A stretch of 64,000 nucleotides of DNA from Clostridium sp. OF09-36 (GCF_003481985.1 NZ_QUMD01000001.1:310001-374000), one strand, 5' to 3'. Positions 34,987 to 46,537 are shown, numbered from the stretch's first letter. A program made the numbers and translations. Notes: a model not told the origin generated them from the letters alone.

Positions 34987-37238
34987 TTACATGCTTGCGT
35001 GGCAGGTTCTGGAGATTACATCCATCTGCTGCTCTCTGGTTAAGTCGATGAACTTAACAGCATAGCCGGATACACGGATGGTGAAGTTTGCATACTCCTC
35101 TTTCTCCGGATGCTCCATAGCGTCGATCAGCTTCTCGGTACCAAATACGTTTACGTTTAAGTGATGAGCGCCCTGATCGAAGTAGCCGTCCATAACCTGT
35201 ACCAGGTTGTCGATACGCTCCTGAGCGTCGTGACCCAGTGCGTCCGGATTGATGGTCTGGGTATTGGAGATACCATCCAGAGCCCACTCGTACGGAAGCT
35301 TTGCAACAGAGTTTAAGGAAGCAAGAAGTCCGCTCTTCTCTGCGCCGTAAGACGGGTTTGCACCAGGAGATAACGGCTCGCCTGCTCTTCTTCCATCTGG
35401 CATGTTACCGGTTGCCTTACCATATACTACGTTGGAGGTAATGGTCAGGATGGAGGTAGTAGCCTCGGAATTTCTGTAAGTGTGGCGTTTCTTTAACTTC
35501 TCAAGGAAGGTCTTTAACAGCCATACTGCGATATCATCTGCACGGTCATCGTCGTTACCATAACGCGGGAAGTCACCCTCAGTCTCGAAGTCCATGATCA
35601 TGCCTTCCTCATCACGGATTGCTTTTACCTTAGCGTACTTGATCGCACTTAAGGAGTCTACTACGTGAGAGAAACCAGCAATACCGGTTGCGAAGGTACG
35701 GCGAACATCGGTATCGATCAGAGCATCTCAGCTGCCTCGTAAAAGTATTTATCATGCATGTACTGAATCAGGTTTAAGGTATTTACATACAGACCTGCCA
35801 GCCAGTCCATCATAACATCGTATTTTCTGATGACCTCATCGTAATCAAGATACTCGGAGGTGATCGGTCTTAACTCCGGACCAACCTGCTCTCTGCTCTT
35901 CATGTCGCGGCCGCCGTTCATAGCATACAGCAGGCACTTAGCCAGGTTTGCACGTGCGCCGAAGAACTGCATCTCTTTACCGGTCTGGGTAGCAGATACG
36001 CAGCAGCAGATGGAGTAGTCATCGCCCCATACCGGCTTCATCACGTCATCGTTCTCGTACTGAACAGAGCTGGTGTTGATGGAGATGTGGGCTGCATACT
36101 TCTTGAAGTTCATCGGAAGGGCGGAGGAGTACAGAACGGTCATGTTCGGCTCCGGGCTCGGTCCCATGTTCTCTAAGGTGTGCAGGAAACGATAGTCGGT
36201 CTTGGTTACCATGGAACGGCCATCTACGCCGATACCACCGACTTCCAGGGTAGCCCATACCGGGTCACCGGAGAACAGCTGGTTGTAGGACGGGATTCTT
36301 GCGAATTTAACCATACGGAATTTCATTACCAGATGGTCGATCAGCTCCTGTGCCTCAGCCTCGGTGAGTACACCGTTTGCAAGGTCACGCTCAATATAAA
36401 TATCAAGGAAGGTGGAGATACGGCCGACACTCATTGCGGCACCGTTCTGGGTCTTAACTGCGGACAGGTATCCGAAGTACAGCCACTGAACAGCCTCTTT
36501 TGCGGTCTTAGCCGGCTGGGAGATATCGTAGCCGTAGGACTGAGCCATAACCTTCATATCTTTCAGAGCTTTGATCTGCATGGACAGCTCTTCTCTCTGA
36601 CGGATTACTTCATCAACCATGGTTCCATCGCCGCAGTTTGCGAAGTCATTCTGCTTCTCCTGAATCAGGAAATCGATACCATACAGAGCCACACGGCGGT
36701 AGTCTCCTACGATACGTCCACGGCCGTAGGTATCCGGAAGTCCGGTGATGATCTTGTTGTGACGTGCCTTTTTCATCTCAGGAGTGTAAGCATCGAATAC
36801 ACCCTGGTTGTGGGTACGGCAGTACTCGGTAAAAATCTTGTGCAGCTCCGGATCCGGCTCATAGCCGTAGTTCTGGCAAGCCTGCTCAGCCATCTTGATA
36901 CCGCCGTAAGGCATGAATGCTCTCTTTAACGGCTTATCGGTCTGAAGACCAACAATCTGCTCTAAGTCCTTATCAGCCTCGCTGATGTAGCCCGGGCCAT
37001 GGGAAGTGATGCCGGAAACGATATGGGTATCCATATCCAGAACGCCGCCCTTTGCGCGCTCCTCTTTCTGCAGACCCTGCAGGATTCCCCACAGTTTGTC
37101 AGTAGCCTCAGTCGGGCCAGCCAGGAAAGACTCATCGCCATCATACGGCTTATAGTTCTTCTGAATAAAGTCACGGGTGTTTACTTCCTCTTTCCAGAGG
37201 CGGCCATCAAAACCATCCCACTGCTCAAAGTTCGTCAT
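34987..37238 (-). CDS. pflB: Formate acetyltransferase (pyruvate formate-lyase; frameshifted)
   Basis: The 750-aa glycyl radical enzyme cleaves pyruvate with CoA to acetyl-CoA and formate. The active-site cysteines lie in DDYSICCCVSATQTG, and the radical glycine is in the C-terminal RVSGYAV. The frame breaks near 35723: GAGATGCTCTG where GAGATGGCTCTG restores EMALIDTDVR. One G restores full length. The start follows GGAGGAAAACACCAA. A palindrome at 37268 lies in its leader. It is followed by a terminator and pflA, the normal order. Confidence 0.94.
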
Positions 37239-37267
37239 TTGGTGTTTTCCTCCTTAAAATTGTACTG

Positions 37268-37293
37268 TGTTCACACAACCTGTGTGTGAAACA
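37268..37293. promoter_or_regulatory. Palindromic operator candidate upstream of pflB
   Basis: TGTTCACACA, ACC, then TGTGTGTGAAACA form an inverted repeat with one extra base, 30 bases upstream of the pflB start. Its half-site does not match the usual Rex or FNR boxes well, so the regulator is unknown. Confidence 0.45.
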
Positions 37294-37652
37294 ATTGTCT
37301 GTATTTTTGCATACTGTATACATTACTGCCAGAAAAAAATATAACCTCTCAAATATTTCGCTATCTGATTAGTCATATCGTCTGTCCGTCACGGGCCGCT
37401 GCCTGTTTTTGCAGACCAGCAACGCCTTTGTATACATCAATACCGCCATGATTTGTTAAATTCATAACGATTCATTCTATAGCAGGCCATTCATCTGACC
37501 TGCATATAGAATATCATATTTTTTCTAAATTGCAAGCGGTATATTTGCGTTTTTTTCTCAACTTCCGGGAAGTATCTGTTTTTGTACAATCAGTTTTTTT
37601 GTTAGAGTAAATAACTTTTTTTCTGCAAAATCCGGTGTAAAAATCCTACAAA
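37294..37652. other. Intergenic region upstream of pflB
   Basis: This stretch of about 360 bases is AT-rich with no supported gene. It should hold the pflB promoter, but I could not settle on one. The end near 37600 also lies downstream of the ATPase gene, and no clear terminator hairpin is visible there. Confidence 0.5.
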
Positions 37653-40431
37653 CTATGCCAGGCTCTCCCTGACCAGCTTTGCTGCCTGGATCACTACAGT
37701 TGGCACAAATGCGCATACCCCTACTGCAGTCACCTGGCGCAGGCTCAGATCAGCAGCCGCAAACAATACCTGCAGACCCGGCAGAAACAATACGGCTGCC
37801 AGAAGCAGCACCCCCGCCTCAAACGCCATAATGCTCCACATATTGCTGCACAGTCCAAGGCGCAGCACCGAACGGCTGCTGCGACAGTTAAAGCCGTGAA
37901 ACAGCCGGGCAAGCGTCAGGGTAGAAAAAGCCATGGTACTTGCTGTTCCCGCCCCTCCTGTTTCCCTTCCCATATGGTAAGCCGCCATGGTGCCTGCCGC
38001 GATCAGCAAGCCCTGTGCAAACAGGCGGATGAAAAAAGGAAGCGTCAGGATCCGCTCCTGCGGGTTTCTCGGCGGCTGCTCCAGTAAACCCTCCTCCTGC
38101 GGCTCCATGCCAATCGCGATGGCGGGCAGGGAATCCGTGAGAAGATTGATAAACAGCAGATGGACCGGGGCAAAGGGCATCGGGAAATCCAGAACCGACG
38201 TATACAGCACGCACAGAATTCCTGCCATATTCCCGGAAAGCAGAAACTGGACCGCATTCCGGATATTCCGGTACACATTCCTGCCGTTGGCCACCGCCTT
38301 GATCAGGGTCGCAAAATTATCATCTGTCAGGATCATGGACGCCGCATCCTTGGAAACCTCGGTTCCCATCAGCCCCATTGCCACGCCGATATCGGCTTTT
38401 TTTAAGGCCGGGGCATCGTTCACACCGTCTCCGGTCATCGCTACAATCCGTTTTTTCCCCTGCCAGGCCTCCACAATGCGGATCTTATGCTCCGGTGAAA
38501 CCCGTGCATAGACAGCAATGGAAGAAAGCTTCTGCCCAAGCACCTGATCATCCATCTGGTCTAATTCCTGCCCGGTCACCGCCAGATCTCCCGGTTCCAG
38601 GATCCCCGTTTTTTCTGCGATCGCAGCGCGGTCACCAGATAATCCCCCGTGATCATCACCGGGCGGATCCCCGCCCGCTTTGCCGCCAGAACCGCAGGCT
38701 TCGACTCAGGCTCGGCGGATCCGCCATCGCCGCCATTCCCAGAAAGATTCCCGAATTCTCCAGCTCCAGGCTGCAGGCCTGCAGCTGCTCCAGCGGATGA
38801 TAGGCCACCGCCAGTACTCGCAGCCCCTGCATGGCCCAGTTTTCATTCTGCTTTAAGACCTGTCGTTTTTGCTCTGCCAGAAACGGCCTTATCCCGTTTT
38901 TCGTCAGGATTTTTTCTGTCCGCTCCAGAATAACATCCGGCGCTCCCTTCATAAACAGCACACAGGCTCCGTCACAATGGTGCATGGTACTCATCCGCTT
39001 TCTTGCAGAGTCGAACGGAAGCTCCCCAAGCCGCGGCATCTCCTTCCGCACTGCTTCCGGGGAAACTCCCGCACGGAGAGCCATCGACAGTAGCGCTGTC
39101 TCAGTTGGGTCCCCGGTAAACACATCTCCCTGCACAGCGGCATCATTGTCCAGCACGGCTCCATACAAAAAATACCGATGCACCGGGTCATATACCTTAA
39201 GCTGCGGCGGTGTCAGCTCCCGCCCATCCACAAATACCTGCTCCACAGTCATGCGGTTCTGCGTCAGGGTCCCTGTCTTATCGGAACAGATCACCGACAC
39301 ACATCCAAGACTCTCCACCGCCTTTAAATCCTTAATGATGGCATGCTCCTTCGCCATCTGCTGGGTCCCCATGGCCTGCACGATCGTCACGATAGAGCCA
39401 AGTGCCTCCGGAATGGCAGCCACCGCCAATGCCACCGCAAACATCAGCGATTCCAGGACCGGGGTTCCACGGTACAGACTCAGCCCAAACACCAGCGCAC
39501 AGATTCCTAAGATCAGCGCAGCCAGACGTGCGCTGAATTCGTCCAGACTGATCTGCAGGGGTGTTTTCTTCTCCTGCGCCGCATTCATAAGGCGGGCGAT
39601 CTTTCCAAGCTCCGTATCCATCCCCGTCGCAGTCACCACAAACGCTCCCCGGCCTCCTGTCACCAGAGAGCCCGAAAAAACCATATTCTTCTGGTCCCCC
39701 AGGGCAATCCCGGATTCTTTTTCCTGTTTGTCCCCGGTATCTTTTTCCCGCCCGGCCTCCACCGTTTTTTTCAGCCTGGCTGCTATAGCATTCTCCGGTC
39801 CATCGCCTGCTTCGCCCTCTGCCTCTTCGGCCGCCCTTCCTGTCACCTTTTTCAATCTGACTGCTGCAGCATTTCCCCTAGCACCGCGAAAACGAAGTGC
39901 TTCTGCACACTTCTCCACCGCCAGGGACTCCCCCGTCAGTGAGCTTTCATTCACCTGGAGATGATAGCATTCCAACAACCTTCCATCTGCTGCCACCAGA
40001 CTGCCCGCATTTAACAGGACTACATCTCCCGGCACCACCTTTGCCGCCGGAATTTCCTTTGGGACTCCATCACGCAATACCTGTGCGGCTGGTGCGGACA
40101 GCTTTTTCAGACTCTCCAGTGATTTTCTGGCCTTCTCATGCTGGACCGTCCCCAGCACCGCGTTCATAAAAAGCACCGCAAAGATCACCACTGCGCTCTC
40201 CCCGCTGCCGGAAACCACAGAAATTGCGGCTGCCGCGATCAGGATCAATACCAGAAGATCCTGAAACTGCTCCAAAAACACCTGCCAGAGCTTCTTCCCG
40301 GAATGCTCCTGCAGGATATTTTCCCCATACTGTCCGCAGCGCACCTCCGACTGCTTCCAGGAAAGGCCACTGTGGCTGCTTTCCATTCCGCGCAAAACCT
40401 CCTCTGGCGTCATCCGATACCATTCTTTCAT
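37653..40431 (-). CDS. P-type cation ATPase, P2A (calcium-type) (two frameshifts)
   Basis: Restored, the gene encodes 926 aa. Landmarks are the TGES loop (166-169), PEAL in M4 (341-344), the phosphorylated Asp in DKTGTLT (D384), TGDGVNDAP in the P domain and C-terminal membrane helices. It should export Ca2+ or a similar cation. Two one-base deletions near 38710 (GGCC read as GGC) and 38628 break the frame. Fixing both restores AAKRAGIRPVMITGD and AEKTGILEPGDL. A 60-residue charged insert (about 181-240) in the A domain contains a repeated NAxAxRLKK motif and is not usual for this family. Confidence 0.9.
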
Positions 40432-40472
40432 TTTGCCACCGCGTTTTTCTTTTCCGGCCACGGCCTGCGACA

Positions 40473-40500
40473 CCGTTACTGTCCATGAAGCGTAACACGG
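40473..40500. repeat. Dispersed GTTACTG repeat, copy 3
   Basis: CCGTTACTGTCCATGAAGCG followed by TAACACGG forms an imperfect inverted repeat between the ATPase and the gene at 40551. It contains the shared GTTACTGTCCA core. Confidence 0.5.
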
Positions 40501-40550
40501 CACCTGCCAGCAGCACTCTTACTTTTTATCATATGCGGCGGGCAGAGCAT

Positions 40551-41408
40551 TCATCCCTTTTTACCATTCTTTCTTTCCCGAAGCTTCCTCCACACCTGTA
40601 ACAATGCCATCACCAGAAGTCCACCAAAAAAGAAGATTGCTCCAATGCTCACTGCAACCAGAAGAATTTTGGTTACCTTCTCTAAAAACTCCTGCAGTCT
40701 GGATTTTTGCCGTTTCGATTCCAGTTCTGCTTCCTTTTCTTTCTCTTCTATCTGCACCATTGTCTCCTGCCGGAGCGGTGCTTCTGTCTCTTCCTCAGTT
40801 TCAGGTACTTCGGCTTCCTGCACCAGAAGCTCTGTTTCCTCTCCCTGCACTGCACGCTTCAGCTCATTCCAGCGCTGTGGATCCACATATCCCTCATACA
40901 CCACGCGGTAATCCCGGAGCAGACGGCTGCCATGCCCCACAGCATCCCGGCAGATCACGCCTTCTTCATTCACATAAGCCTCCCCGGACCAGGATAGCCC
41001 GGATATCTCGTACTCATCTGCCGGAAGATCCATGCTTTCCAGTAATTCCTCGCCATACTCCTCGACGATATCTGTCAGATTTTCCGCTTTCAAGGTCTGT
41101 TCTCCAAGCCGGTACTCCTCTGCCCCATAATCATAAAAGGTCAGTGGAAACGAAAAGTCATCCTGCCAGTAAGCATTCTCCTCCATCTGCTCCACAGCCC
41201 GGCATGCCACCAGCTCCTCCTCATTTCCTGCCAGAACGGAAACATCGATCTCAGACGGCAGATCTGCTTCCCCCTCAATTGCCTCATAGGTCACCTCACG
41301 GCGCACCATCTCTGCGTGAACCTCCAGACACCCGACCACTGCCATCTGGACCAGAACCAGGCCCACCCACAGCGCAGTCTGTATTGCTTTCACATTTTCC
41401 TTTGTCAT
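40551..41408 (-). CDS. Secreted membrane-anchored protein of unknown function
   Basis: The 285-aa protein has an N-terminal signal or anchor (about 8-32), a middle region rich in Glu and aromatic residues, an acidic coiled-coil-prone segment (about 195-240), and a C-terminal membrane helix (about 248-272) followed by a Lys/Arg-rich tail. The layout suggests an extracytoplasmic domain tethered at the C-terminus. I do not recognise the family. It may be cotranscribed with the downstream ATPase. Confidence 0.75.
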   Translation of the reverse strand: MTKENVKAIQTALWVGLVLVQMAVVGCLEVHAEMVRREVTYEAIEGEADLPSEIDVSVLAGNEEELVACRAVEQMEENAYWQDDFSFPLTFYDYGAEEYRLGEQTLKAENLTDIVEEYGEELLESMDLPADEYEISGLSWSGEAYVNEEGVICRDAVGHGSRLLRDYRVVYEGYVDPQRWNELKRAVQGEETELLVQEAEVPETEEETEAPLRQETMVQIEEKEKEAELESKRQKSRLQEFLEKVTKILLVAVSIGAIFFFGGLLVMALLQVWRKLRERKNGKKG

Positions 41409-41472
41409 GCTCTTCCCCCGGATCAGTCTCCCATTGCTATTTCCTCATGGTTTCCTTACCCGCATTCTACTT

Positions 41473-41507
41473 CGGGCCGGAACACGCGTCAAGCGCATTC
41501 CGGCCCG
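41473..41507. terminator. Strong GC-rich inverted repeat
   Basis: CGGGCCGGAA pairs with TTCCGGCCCG, extended by further partial pairing. It lacks a T-run. It lies after the HD gene and its open Lys-rich tail (see findings). Confidence 0.55.
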
Positions 41508-41703
41508 GTCCACACATTCCATGCCGCAAAATTCGACAATTCTTTTTTTCATCTACTGGCTTTCTCTGGCCCTTTCTCGTTTTCTTTGGCTTTTCCTGGT
41601 CCTCTCTGCATTCCTCTGGCTCACCCTGATTCTCTCTGTTTTTTCTGGTTCTCTCTGTTCCCTTCTTCTTTTTTCTGCCTTCCTCTACAGTTTCTTCCGC
41701 AAT

Positions 41704-42237
41704 TCAGGCTTCGTACACCATATGGTACAGCCGCTCTAACTCCTGAAACTGGGCCAGCTCCCGCAGCTCCTCAAGTCCGTCCAGAATTCCTTCCAGATAC
41801 CAGCGGTGGGATTCGCGGTGTTTTTCGTTAAATCGCTGCCAGATCTCGTCGCCGATCACCATGTAATCGCGGGCCGTGCTGCGCATATTGCTCAGCTTGT
41901 CTCCCAGAGTCAGCAGCTTCACCTCCCGCGGTGCCCGCTTCAGATGCGCCACCGTGTTGGCTTTGCGCTCCCTCCAGGTCAGTGATTTATCCTCACTCTC
42001 TGCCTGCACCAAAGATAATACCCGCGCACCAAACTCACCCTGAATTTTCTCCGGTGTCACGCTGGTATCCTCCAGCACATCATGCAGGTACGCCGCCGCG
42101 ATGACCTCCGGGTCATCCGTCATCTGTGCCACGATCAGCGCCACCTCCATTGGATGATAAATATAAGGAATCCTGCTCCCCTTCCGCATCATGCCCTCAT
42201 GGGCCTTTGCCGCAAATGCTGCCGCTCTCCGAATCAT
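41704..42237 (-). CDS. HD-domain phosphohydrolase, small alarmone hydrolase-like
   Basis: The 177-aa protein resembles the isolated hydrolase domain of RelA/SpoT. It has an H in YIYHPMEVA, HD-ED in AAYLHDVLEDT (metal site), and a further D in LGDKLSNMR. The fold would hydrolyse (p)ppGpp or a similar nucleotide. No synthetase domain is attached. After the TGA stop the frame stays open for 84 codons with a Lys/Glu/Arg-rich composition, which is unusual. Confidence 0.85.
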   Translation of the reverse strand: MIRRAAAFAAKAHEGMMRKGSRIPYIYHPMEVALIVAQMTDDPEVIAAAYLHDVLEDTSVTPEKIQGEFGARVLSLVQAESEDKSLTWRERKANTVAHLKRAPREVKLLTLGDKLSNMRSTARDYMVIGDEIWQRFNEKHRESHRWYLEGILDGLEELRELAQFQELERLYHMVYEA

Positions 42238-42262
42238 CTGCTTATCCCCATTCTTATTTTCA

Positions 42263-42330
42263 GTTACTGTTCACACCTGTGTACCAGCAACCCTTTTATC
42301 CAGTTTCGTAGAATCCGTTACTGTCCACGC
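42263..42330. repeat. Dispersed GTTACTG repeats, copies 4 and 5
   Basis: GTTACTGTTCACACC (from 42263) and GTTACTGTCCACGC (42317-42330) lie in tandem about 40 bases apart upstream of the HD gene. The rest of the gap to 42628 is AT-rich and shows no gene. Confidence 0.5.
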
Positions 42331-42628
42331 ACTACGCAAACAGAAACTCCCCTGCCACTTCTGTATTACTAATTGCTATGATTCCATTTTATCACACTCC
42401 CACACTCCCCGAAAGGGGAAAGTTGCAAATCCCATCAAATGAATTTAGAACCCCAAAAAATCTGAAAATAATATAGAAGCTCTTTCGTTCACACAGACAG
42501 GCCCGGTAAATCAGAGGTAAGGCAGAATCATGGAATCGTAAGAAAAGTTGCCTTGTAAAAACACCATTTTTCTGCTATGCTATTGGACAGATCATCGGGC
42601 ATTTTGCCTTGCGATAAAAGGAGATTTT

Positions 42629-43368
42629 ATGGAACAGAACCAACAGCCTGCGTCCCACCGCGACCGCCGGTACCGCAGGAAAAAACAAAGTGAATGGCCA
42701 CATATCCTCTTATTTTATGTGCTTCCATTCATCGTATTCAACAGCATCTTATTTTTCTGCTTAACAGCCAAACCAAAACTCAGCGTTGTCGTGGAGGACA
42801 CCAACGACTATCTTTCCACTAACGTTGTCCTGACTGTCAGATCCTTTTTCCCGACCAAGTCCATCAGCATGACACTGGACGGCGAAGCACTGGAGCTGGA
42901 AAAGGGCAAACACCGCACCTACACCGCAACCGTTTACAAAAACGGTTCCATCGAAACCACTGTCGTGAACTTAAACGGCATGCCATCACTGTGTTTGAGC
43001 ATGTCAATGTGCTGGATGACAACCCGCCGGAGTTCTCCCAGACCGATATCCAGGATGGCATCGTTACCATTACCGTTGCCGACAGCCAGTCTGGCATCAA
43101 CTTCGATTCGATCTATGCACTAAATTCTGCCGGTGAGCGCGTGGAGCCATCCAGCGTAGACCGCGCCAGCAACACCCTCTCCTTCGAGATGGACCCGGCC
43201 GGACTTCATGTTTATGCCCGCGACAAGGCCGACAATGAAGTACAGGGCACCTTCACCTCCCACAAGGAAGGCAGCGTAGAAACCCTGGAAGGCGGAGCAG
43301 TCGACCCGGAAGAGGCTGCAAATGACAACAGCGTGGCAGAAGAAACTACCGCAGTGTCCGTACAATAA
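42629..43368 (+). CDS. Membrane-anchored protein with extracellular repeat-like domains (frameshifted)
   Basis: Restored to 246 aa: a basic cytoplasmic N-terminus, one membrane helix (about 25-45), then extracellular beta-rich segments (TLDGEALELEKGKHRTYTAT; later TVADSQSGI and YARDKADNE) that resemble bacterial Ig-like folds. The frame breaks at about 42982: GGCATGCCATC where GGCATGGCCATC restores the frame into TVFEHVNVLDD. The start follows AAAAGGAG. The function is unknown; it may be a surface or envelope protein. Confidence 0.75.
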
Positions 43369-43393
43369 ACAATACCGCACAGTACATATCAAA

Positions 43394-43447
43394 GGGGCGA
43401 AAGCTCCCGCAGCCGCTGTATCTGACGGCTGCGGGAGCTTTCGCCCC
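43394..43447. terminator. Long perfect hairpin between converging genes
   Basis: A perfect 22-bp stem, GGGGCGAAAGCTCCCGCAGC plus CG on the left arm, closes a 10-base loop. It lacks a long T-run but sits between convergent genes (42629 and malQ). Confidence 0.7.
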
Positions 43448-43471
43448 TCGTTCGTTAAGTAACGATATGAT

Positions 43472-44982
43472 TTATTTTCTGACACGTCCGTACGTCTCTG
43501 CCAGCTCCCGGCACCTTGCAAGAAGCTCCGGAGTCAGATCATCCTTCTTCATGCGCCAGCGCCAGTTTTTCCCAAGAGTAGACGGCTCGTTGATGCGGGC
43601 CCGGTTGCCTAACCCCAGATAATCCTGAACCGGGATCACTGCCAGCTTTGCCACACTAGCCAGTGCCAGACGGATATAGTCCCAGTGGATCTCGCCCTCC
43701 GGTGTATGGGAATTCCAAGATAGCGCACGGCAAACGCCTTTGCCTCCGGTTCCAGGCTGCGGTACCAGCCCTGCAGGGTCATATTGTCGTGGGTCCCGGT
43801 ATAGACCACACAGTTTTTCGGATAGCGGTGCGGCAAATACGTACTCTCGCCGCTGGCATCGAACGCAAATTCCAGAACCTTCATGCCCGGGAAACCTGTT
43901 TTCTTAACCAGTTCCAGAACCGACGGAGTCAGAAAGCCCAGGTCCTCCGCAATGATCGGAAGCTTTCCAAAGCGCTTCTTCATAGCTTTAAACAGCGCAT
44001 AGCCCGGTCCCTCCTCCCAGTGGCCAAACTCCGCAGTCTTGTCCTTTGCCGGAATGGAATAATACTCATCGAAGCCGCGGAAATGATCCACACGCACTAC
44101 ATCATACAGGCGGAAGCTGTACTCCATGCGGGCCAGCCACCACGCATAGCCCGTCTTCTTGTGATAATCCCAGCGGTACAGCGGATTGCCCCAGAGCTGT
44201 CCCGTCTCAGAAAATGCATCCGGCGGACACCCGGCAACAGCCTCCGGCTGTCCATCCGCAGAAAACTGGAACAATTCCGGATGCGCCCAGCTGTCTGCGC
44301 TGTCCATGGCAACATAGATCGGGATATCCCCAATGATCTTCACACCCTGTTCATTTGCATAGCACTTTAGCTGTGCCCACTGCTCCTGAAACTCGTACTG
44401 CAAAAATTCATAAAACAAGATTTCATCCTGACAAAGCTCCTGATACTTTTTCACGGCTTCTGGCTTTCTTGTCCGGATATCTTCATCCCACAAAAGGAAG
44501 CTTTTTCCCTCAAAATGATTTTTCACCGCCATGTAAAAGCAATACTCCCTGGTATCTGCGGTAAGCGCATACTCAAACAGCTCCCGCAGCTTCTTTTCGC
44601 CGCGTCCTTTCTTTTTCTGCTGCTTTTTCCAGCGCTCAAATGCCTTTTTCAAAAGCGGGAAACGGTTAAAATACTGCTTCTCGTAATCAATATCCTGCGC
44701 ATCGGAACCGAGGTCTGCCGCATCGCATTCCGCTTTCATCAGCAATCCCCTGGCAATCAGTACTTCCAGATCGATAAAATACGGATTCCCCGCAAATGCG
44801 CTGAACGACTGGTAAGGAGAATCCCCGTAGCCGGTCGGCCCCAGCGGCAAGATCTGCCAGTACCGCTGACCGGCCGCCGCCAGCTGGTCCACAAAATCAT
44901 ACGCTTCCTTTGAAAATGCACCGATTCCATACTCCGATGGCAGACTCGCCACCGGAAGCAGCATACCACACGCCCGCTTCAT
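43472..44982 (-). CDS. malQ: 4-alpha-glucanotransferase (frameshifted)
   Basis: The 503-aa GH77 protein has N-terminal GMLLPVASLPSEYGIG, DVVRVDHFRGF, IAEDLGFLTPSV and TGTHDNMTLQGWY. It rearranges maltodextrins and would work with glycogen or starch breakdown. The frame breaks at 43708-43710: GGG where GGGG restores YLGIPHTPEGEIHWDYIR. I start at the ATG at 44982, 8 bases after AGGAGG. An ATG two codons upstream is too close to the binding site. Confidence 0.92.
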
Positions 44983-45045
44983 ACCCATTTCCTCCTGTTT
45001 CTTTCACTTTCAAAATTCTGTAACTGTTTCGTGCCTGCTCACCGC

Positions 45046-46371
45046 TCAGACCTGGCGCACCCGCGCCGAGAATCCCTTAAACCTCCATACAAATACTACC
45101 AGACGGAAGATCCAGTCCACAAACATCGCATACCAGATTCCCAGGACACTCATATGAAGTCCCTTTACAAACACATAGCCAAGACCAATGCGGAACATCC
45201 ACATGGAAAAGACTGAAACCATCATTGTAAATTTTGCATCCAGACCGGCACGCAGTGTATTCGGCAGTGCAAAGGCCAGCGGCCAGAGCACCATGCCACA
45301 GGAATGCGCCAGCAAAAGCTTCTGCGCCAGGTCCGATGCCTCCGGAGACAGATTATAAATTCCGACCACAAAGCTCCGGAATACTGCCATCAAGGTACAG
45401 ATCACAAGCAGCAGCCCGTAATTGACTGCGATCACCTTCTTTGTATACCGCTTTGCCTGCTCCGGCTCGCCCGCGCCCACGCACTGCCCCACAATCGTAA
45501 TGAGGCCCAATCCAAGCGCCACACCTGGCAGATACTGGAATGTCACCAGATTCGTTGCCACCGCATAACCGGCGATCGATGCCGTTCCCAGCGTCGAAAC
45601 CAGACTCTGCAATGCAATCTTTCCAAACTGGAACATGCCGTTCTCCAGTCCGCTCGGAACTCCAACGGCCAGGATCTTGCCGATCATATCCAGCTGCGGG
45701 ACCAGCTGGCGGAAGCTGTATACCCGGATGCTGTTCTTCGGGCTGCGCACCAGGATCACCATTACCACCGCCGCAAACATACGGGAAACCAGCGTCGGGA
45801 TCGCCACACCCTCCACTCCCATGTGAAGTCCGAATACGCAAAGCGCATTGCCCGCCACATTGATGGCATTCATCGCCAGAGAAACCTTCATGGAAACCTT
45901 CGAATTTCCCATAGAGCGGAACAAGGCCGCCCCGGAATTATAAAGTGCCAGAAACGGATACGACATTGCCGTAAACCAGAAGTAAGTCTGTGCGTTATCC
46001 ATGACCGATGCTTCCACCGAGCCAAAGATCAGCCGCAGCAAATGCCGGTTCCCAATAAACGCCACCGCCGCGATCAGCAAAGAAAGCGCCGCCGTGATCA
46101 GCACCAGCTGCCCCGCCGCCCGGCACGCCTGCTCCGGCTTTTTCTTTCCAATATACTGGGAGCAGACCACCGCTCCACCGGTTGCCATAGCCGACAGCAC
46201 CTGAATGATCAGCACGCTGATGGAATCCACCAGCGCCACGCCGGAAACCGCTGTTTCCCCTACTGCCGCCACCATGACAACATCCGCCATGCCCACTAAA
46301 ACAGCCAAAAGCTGCTCTACCAGAAGCGGGGCAAACAGATGGACCAGATCCTTCCTAGAAAACATATCCAT
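45046..46371 (-). CDS. MATE-family multidrug/cation exporter
   Basis: The 441-aa protein has 12 hydrophobic segments in two similar halves. The N-terminus (LFAPLLVEQLLAVLVGMADV) and the second half (GVPSGLENGMFQFGKIA) match MATE exporters. It would extrude drugs or metabolites with Na+ or H+. I start at 46371 after AGGGGAT. The frame is open 19 codons further up without support. Confidence 0.9.
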   Translation of the reverse strand: MDMFSRKDLVHLFAPLLVEQLLAVLVGMADVVMVAAVGETAVSGVALVDSISVLIIQVLSAMATGGAVVCSQYIGKKKPEQACRAAGQLVLITAALSLLIAAVAFIGNRHLLRLIFGSVEASVMDNAQTYFWFTAMSYPFLALYNSGAALFRSMGNSKVSMKVSLAMNAINVAGNALCVFGLHMGVEGVAIPTLVSRMFAAVVMVILVRSPKNSIRVYSFRQLVPQLDMIGKILAVGVPSGLENGMFQFGKIALQSLVSTLGTASIAGYAVATNLVTFQYLPGVALGLGLITIVGQCVGAGEPEQAKRYTKKVIAVNYGLLLVICTLMAVFRSFVVGIYNLSPEASDLAQKLLLAHSCGMVLWPLAFALPNTLRAGLDAKFTMMVSVFSMWMFRIGLGYVFVKGLHMSVLGIWYAMFVDWIFRLVVFVWRFKGFSARVRQV

Positions 46372-46463
46372 GAATTTATCCCCTGAGTTTCTATAATTTA
46401 TAAACAAATCTATAAACAGATATCTCAATGATACCTATTTTGCCAAAACTTTACAAGTATTAC

Positions 46464-46492
46464 TTTTCAGAAAAGCAATTCTGGGATATACT
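46464..46492 (+). promoter_or_regulatory. Promoter of the gene at 46538
   Basis: TTTTCA (46464-46469), 17 bases, TATACT (46487-46492). The start codon is 45 bases downstream. Confidence 0.6.
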
Positions 46493-46537
46493 AGGAATGT
46501 TGTTTACGCTATATAGATAATCAGAAAGAGAGACCCT

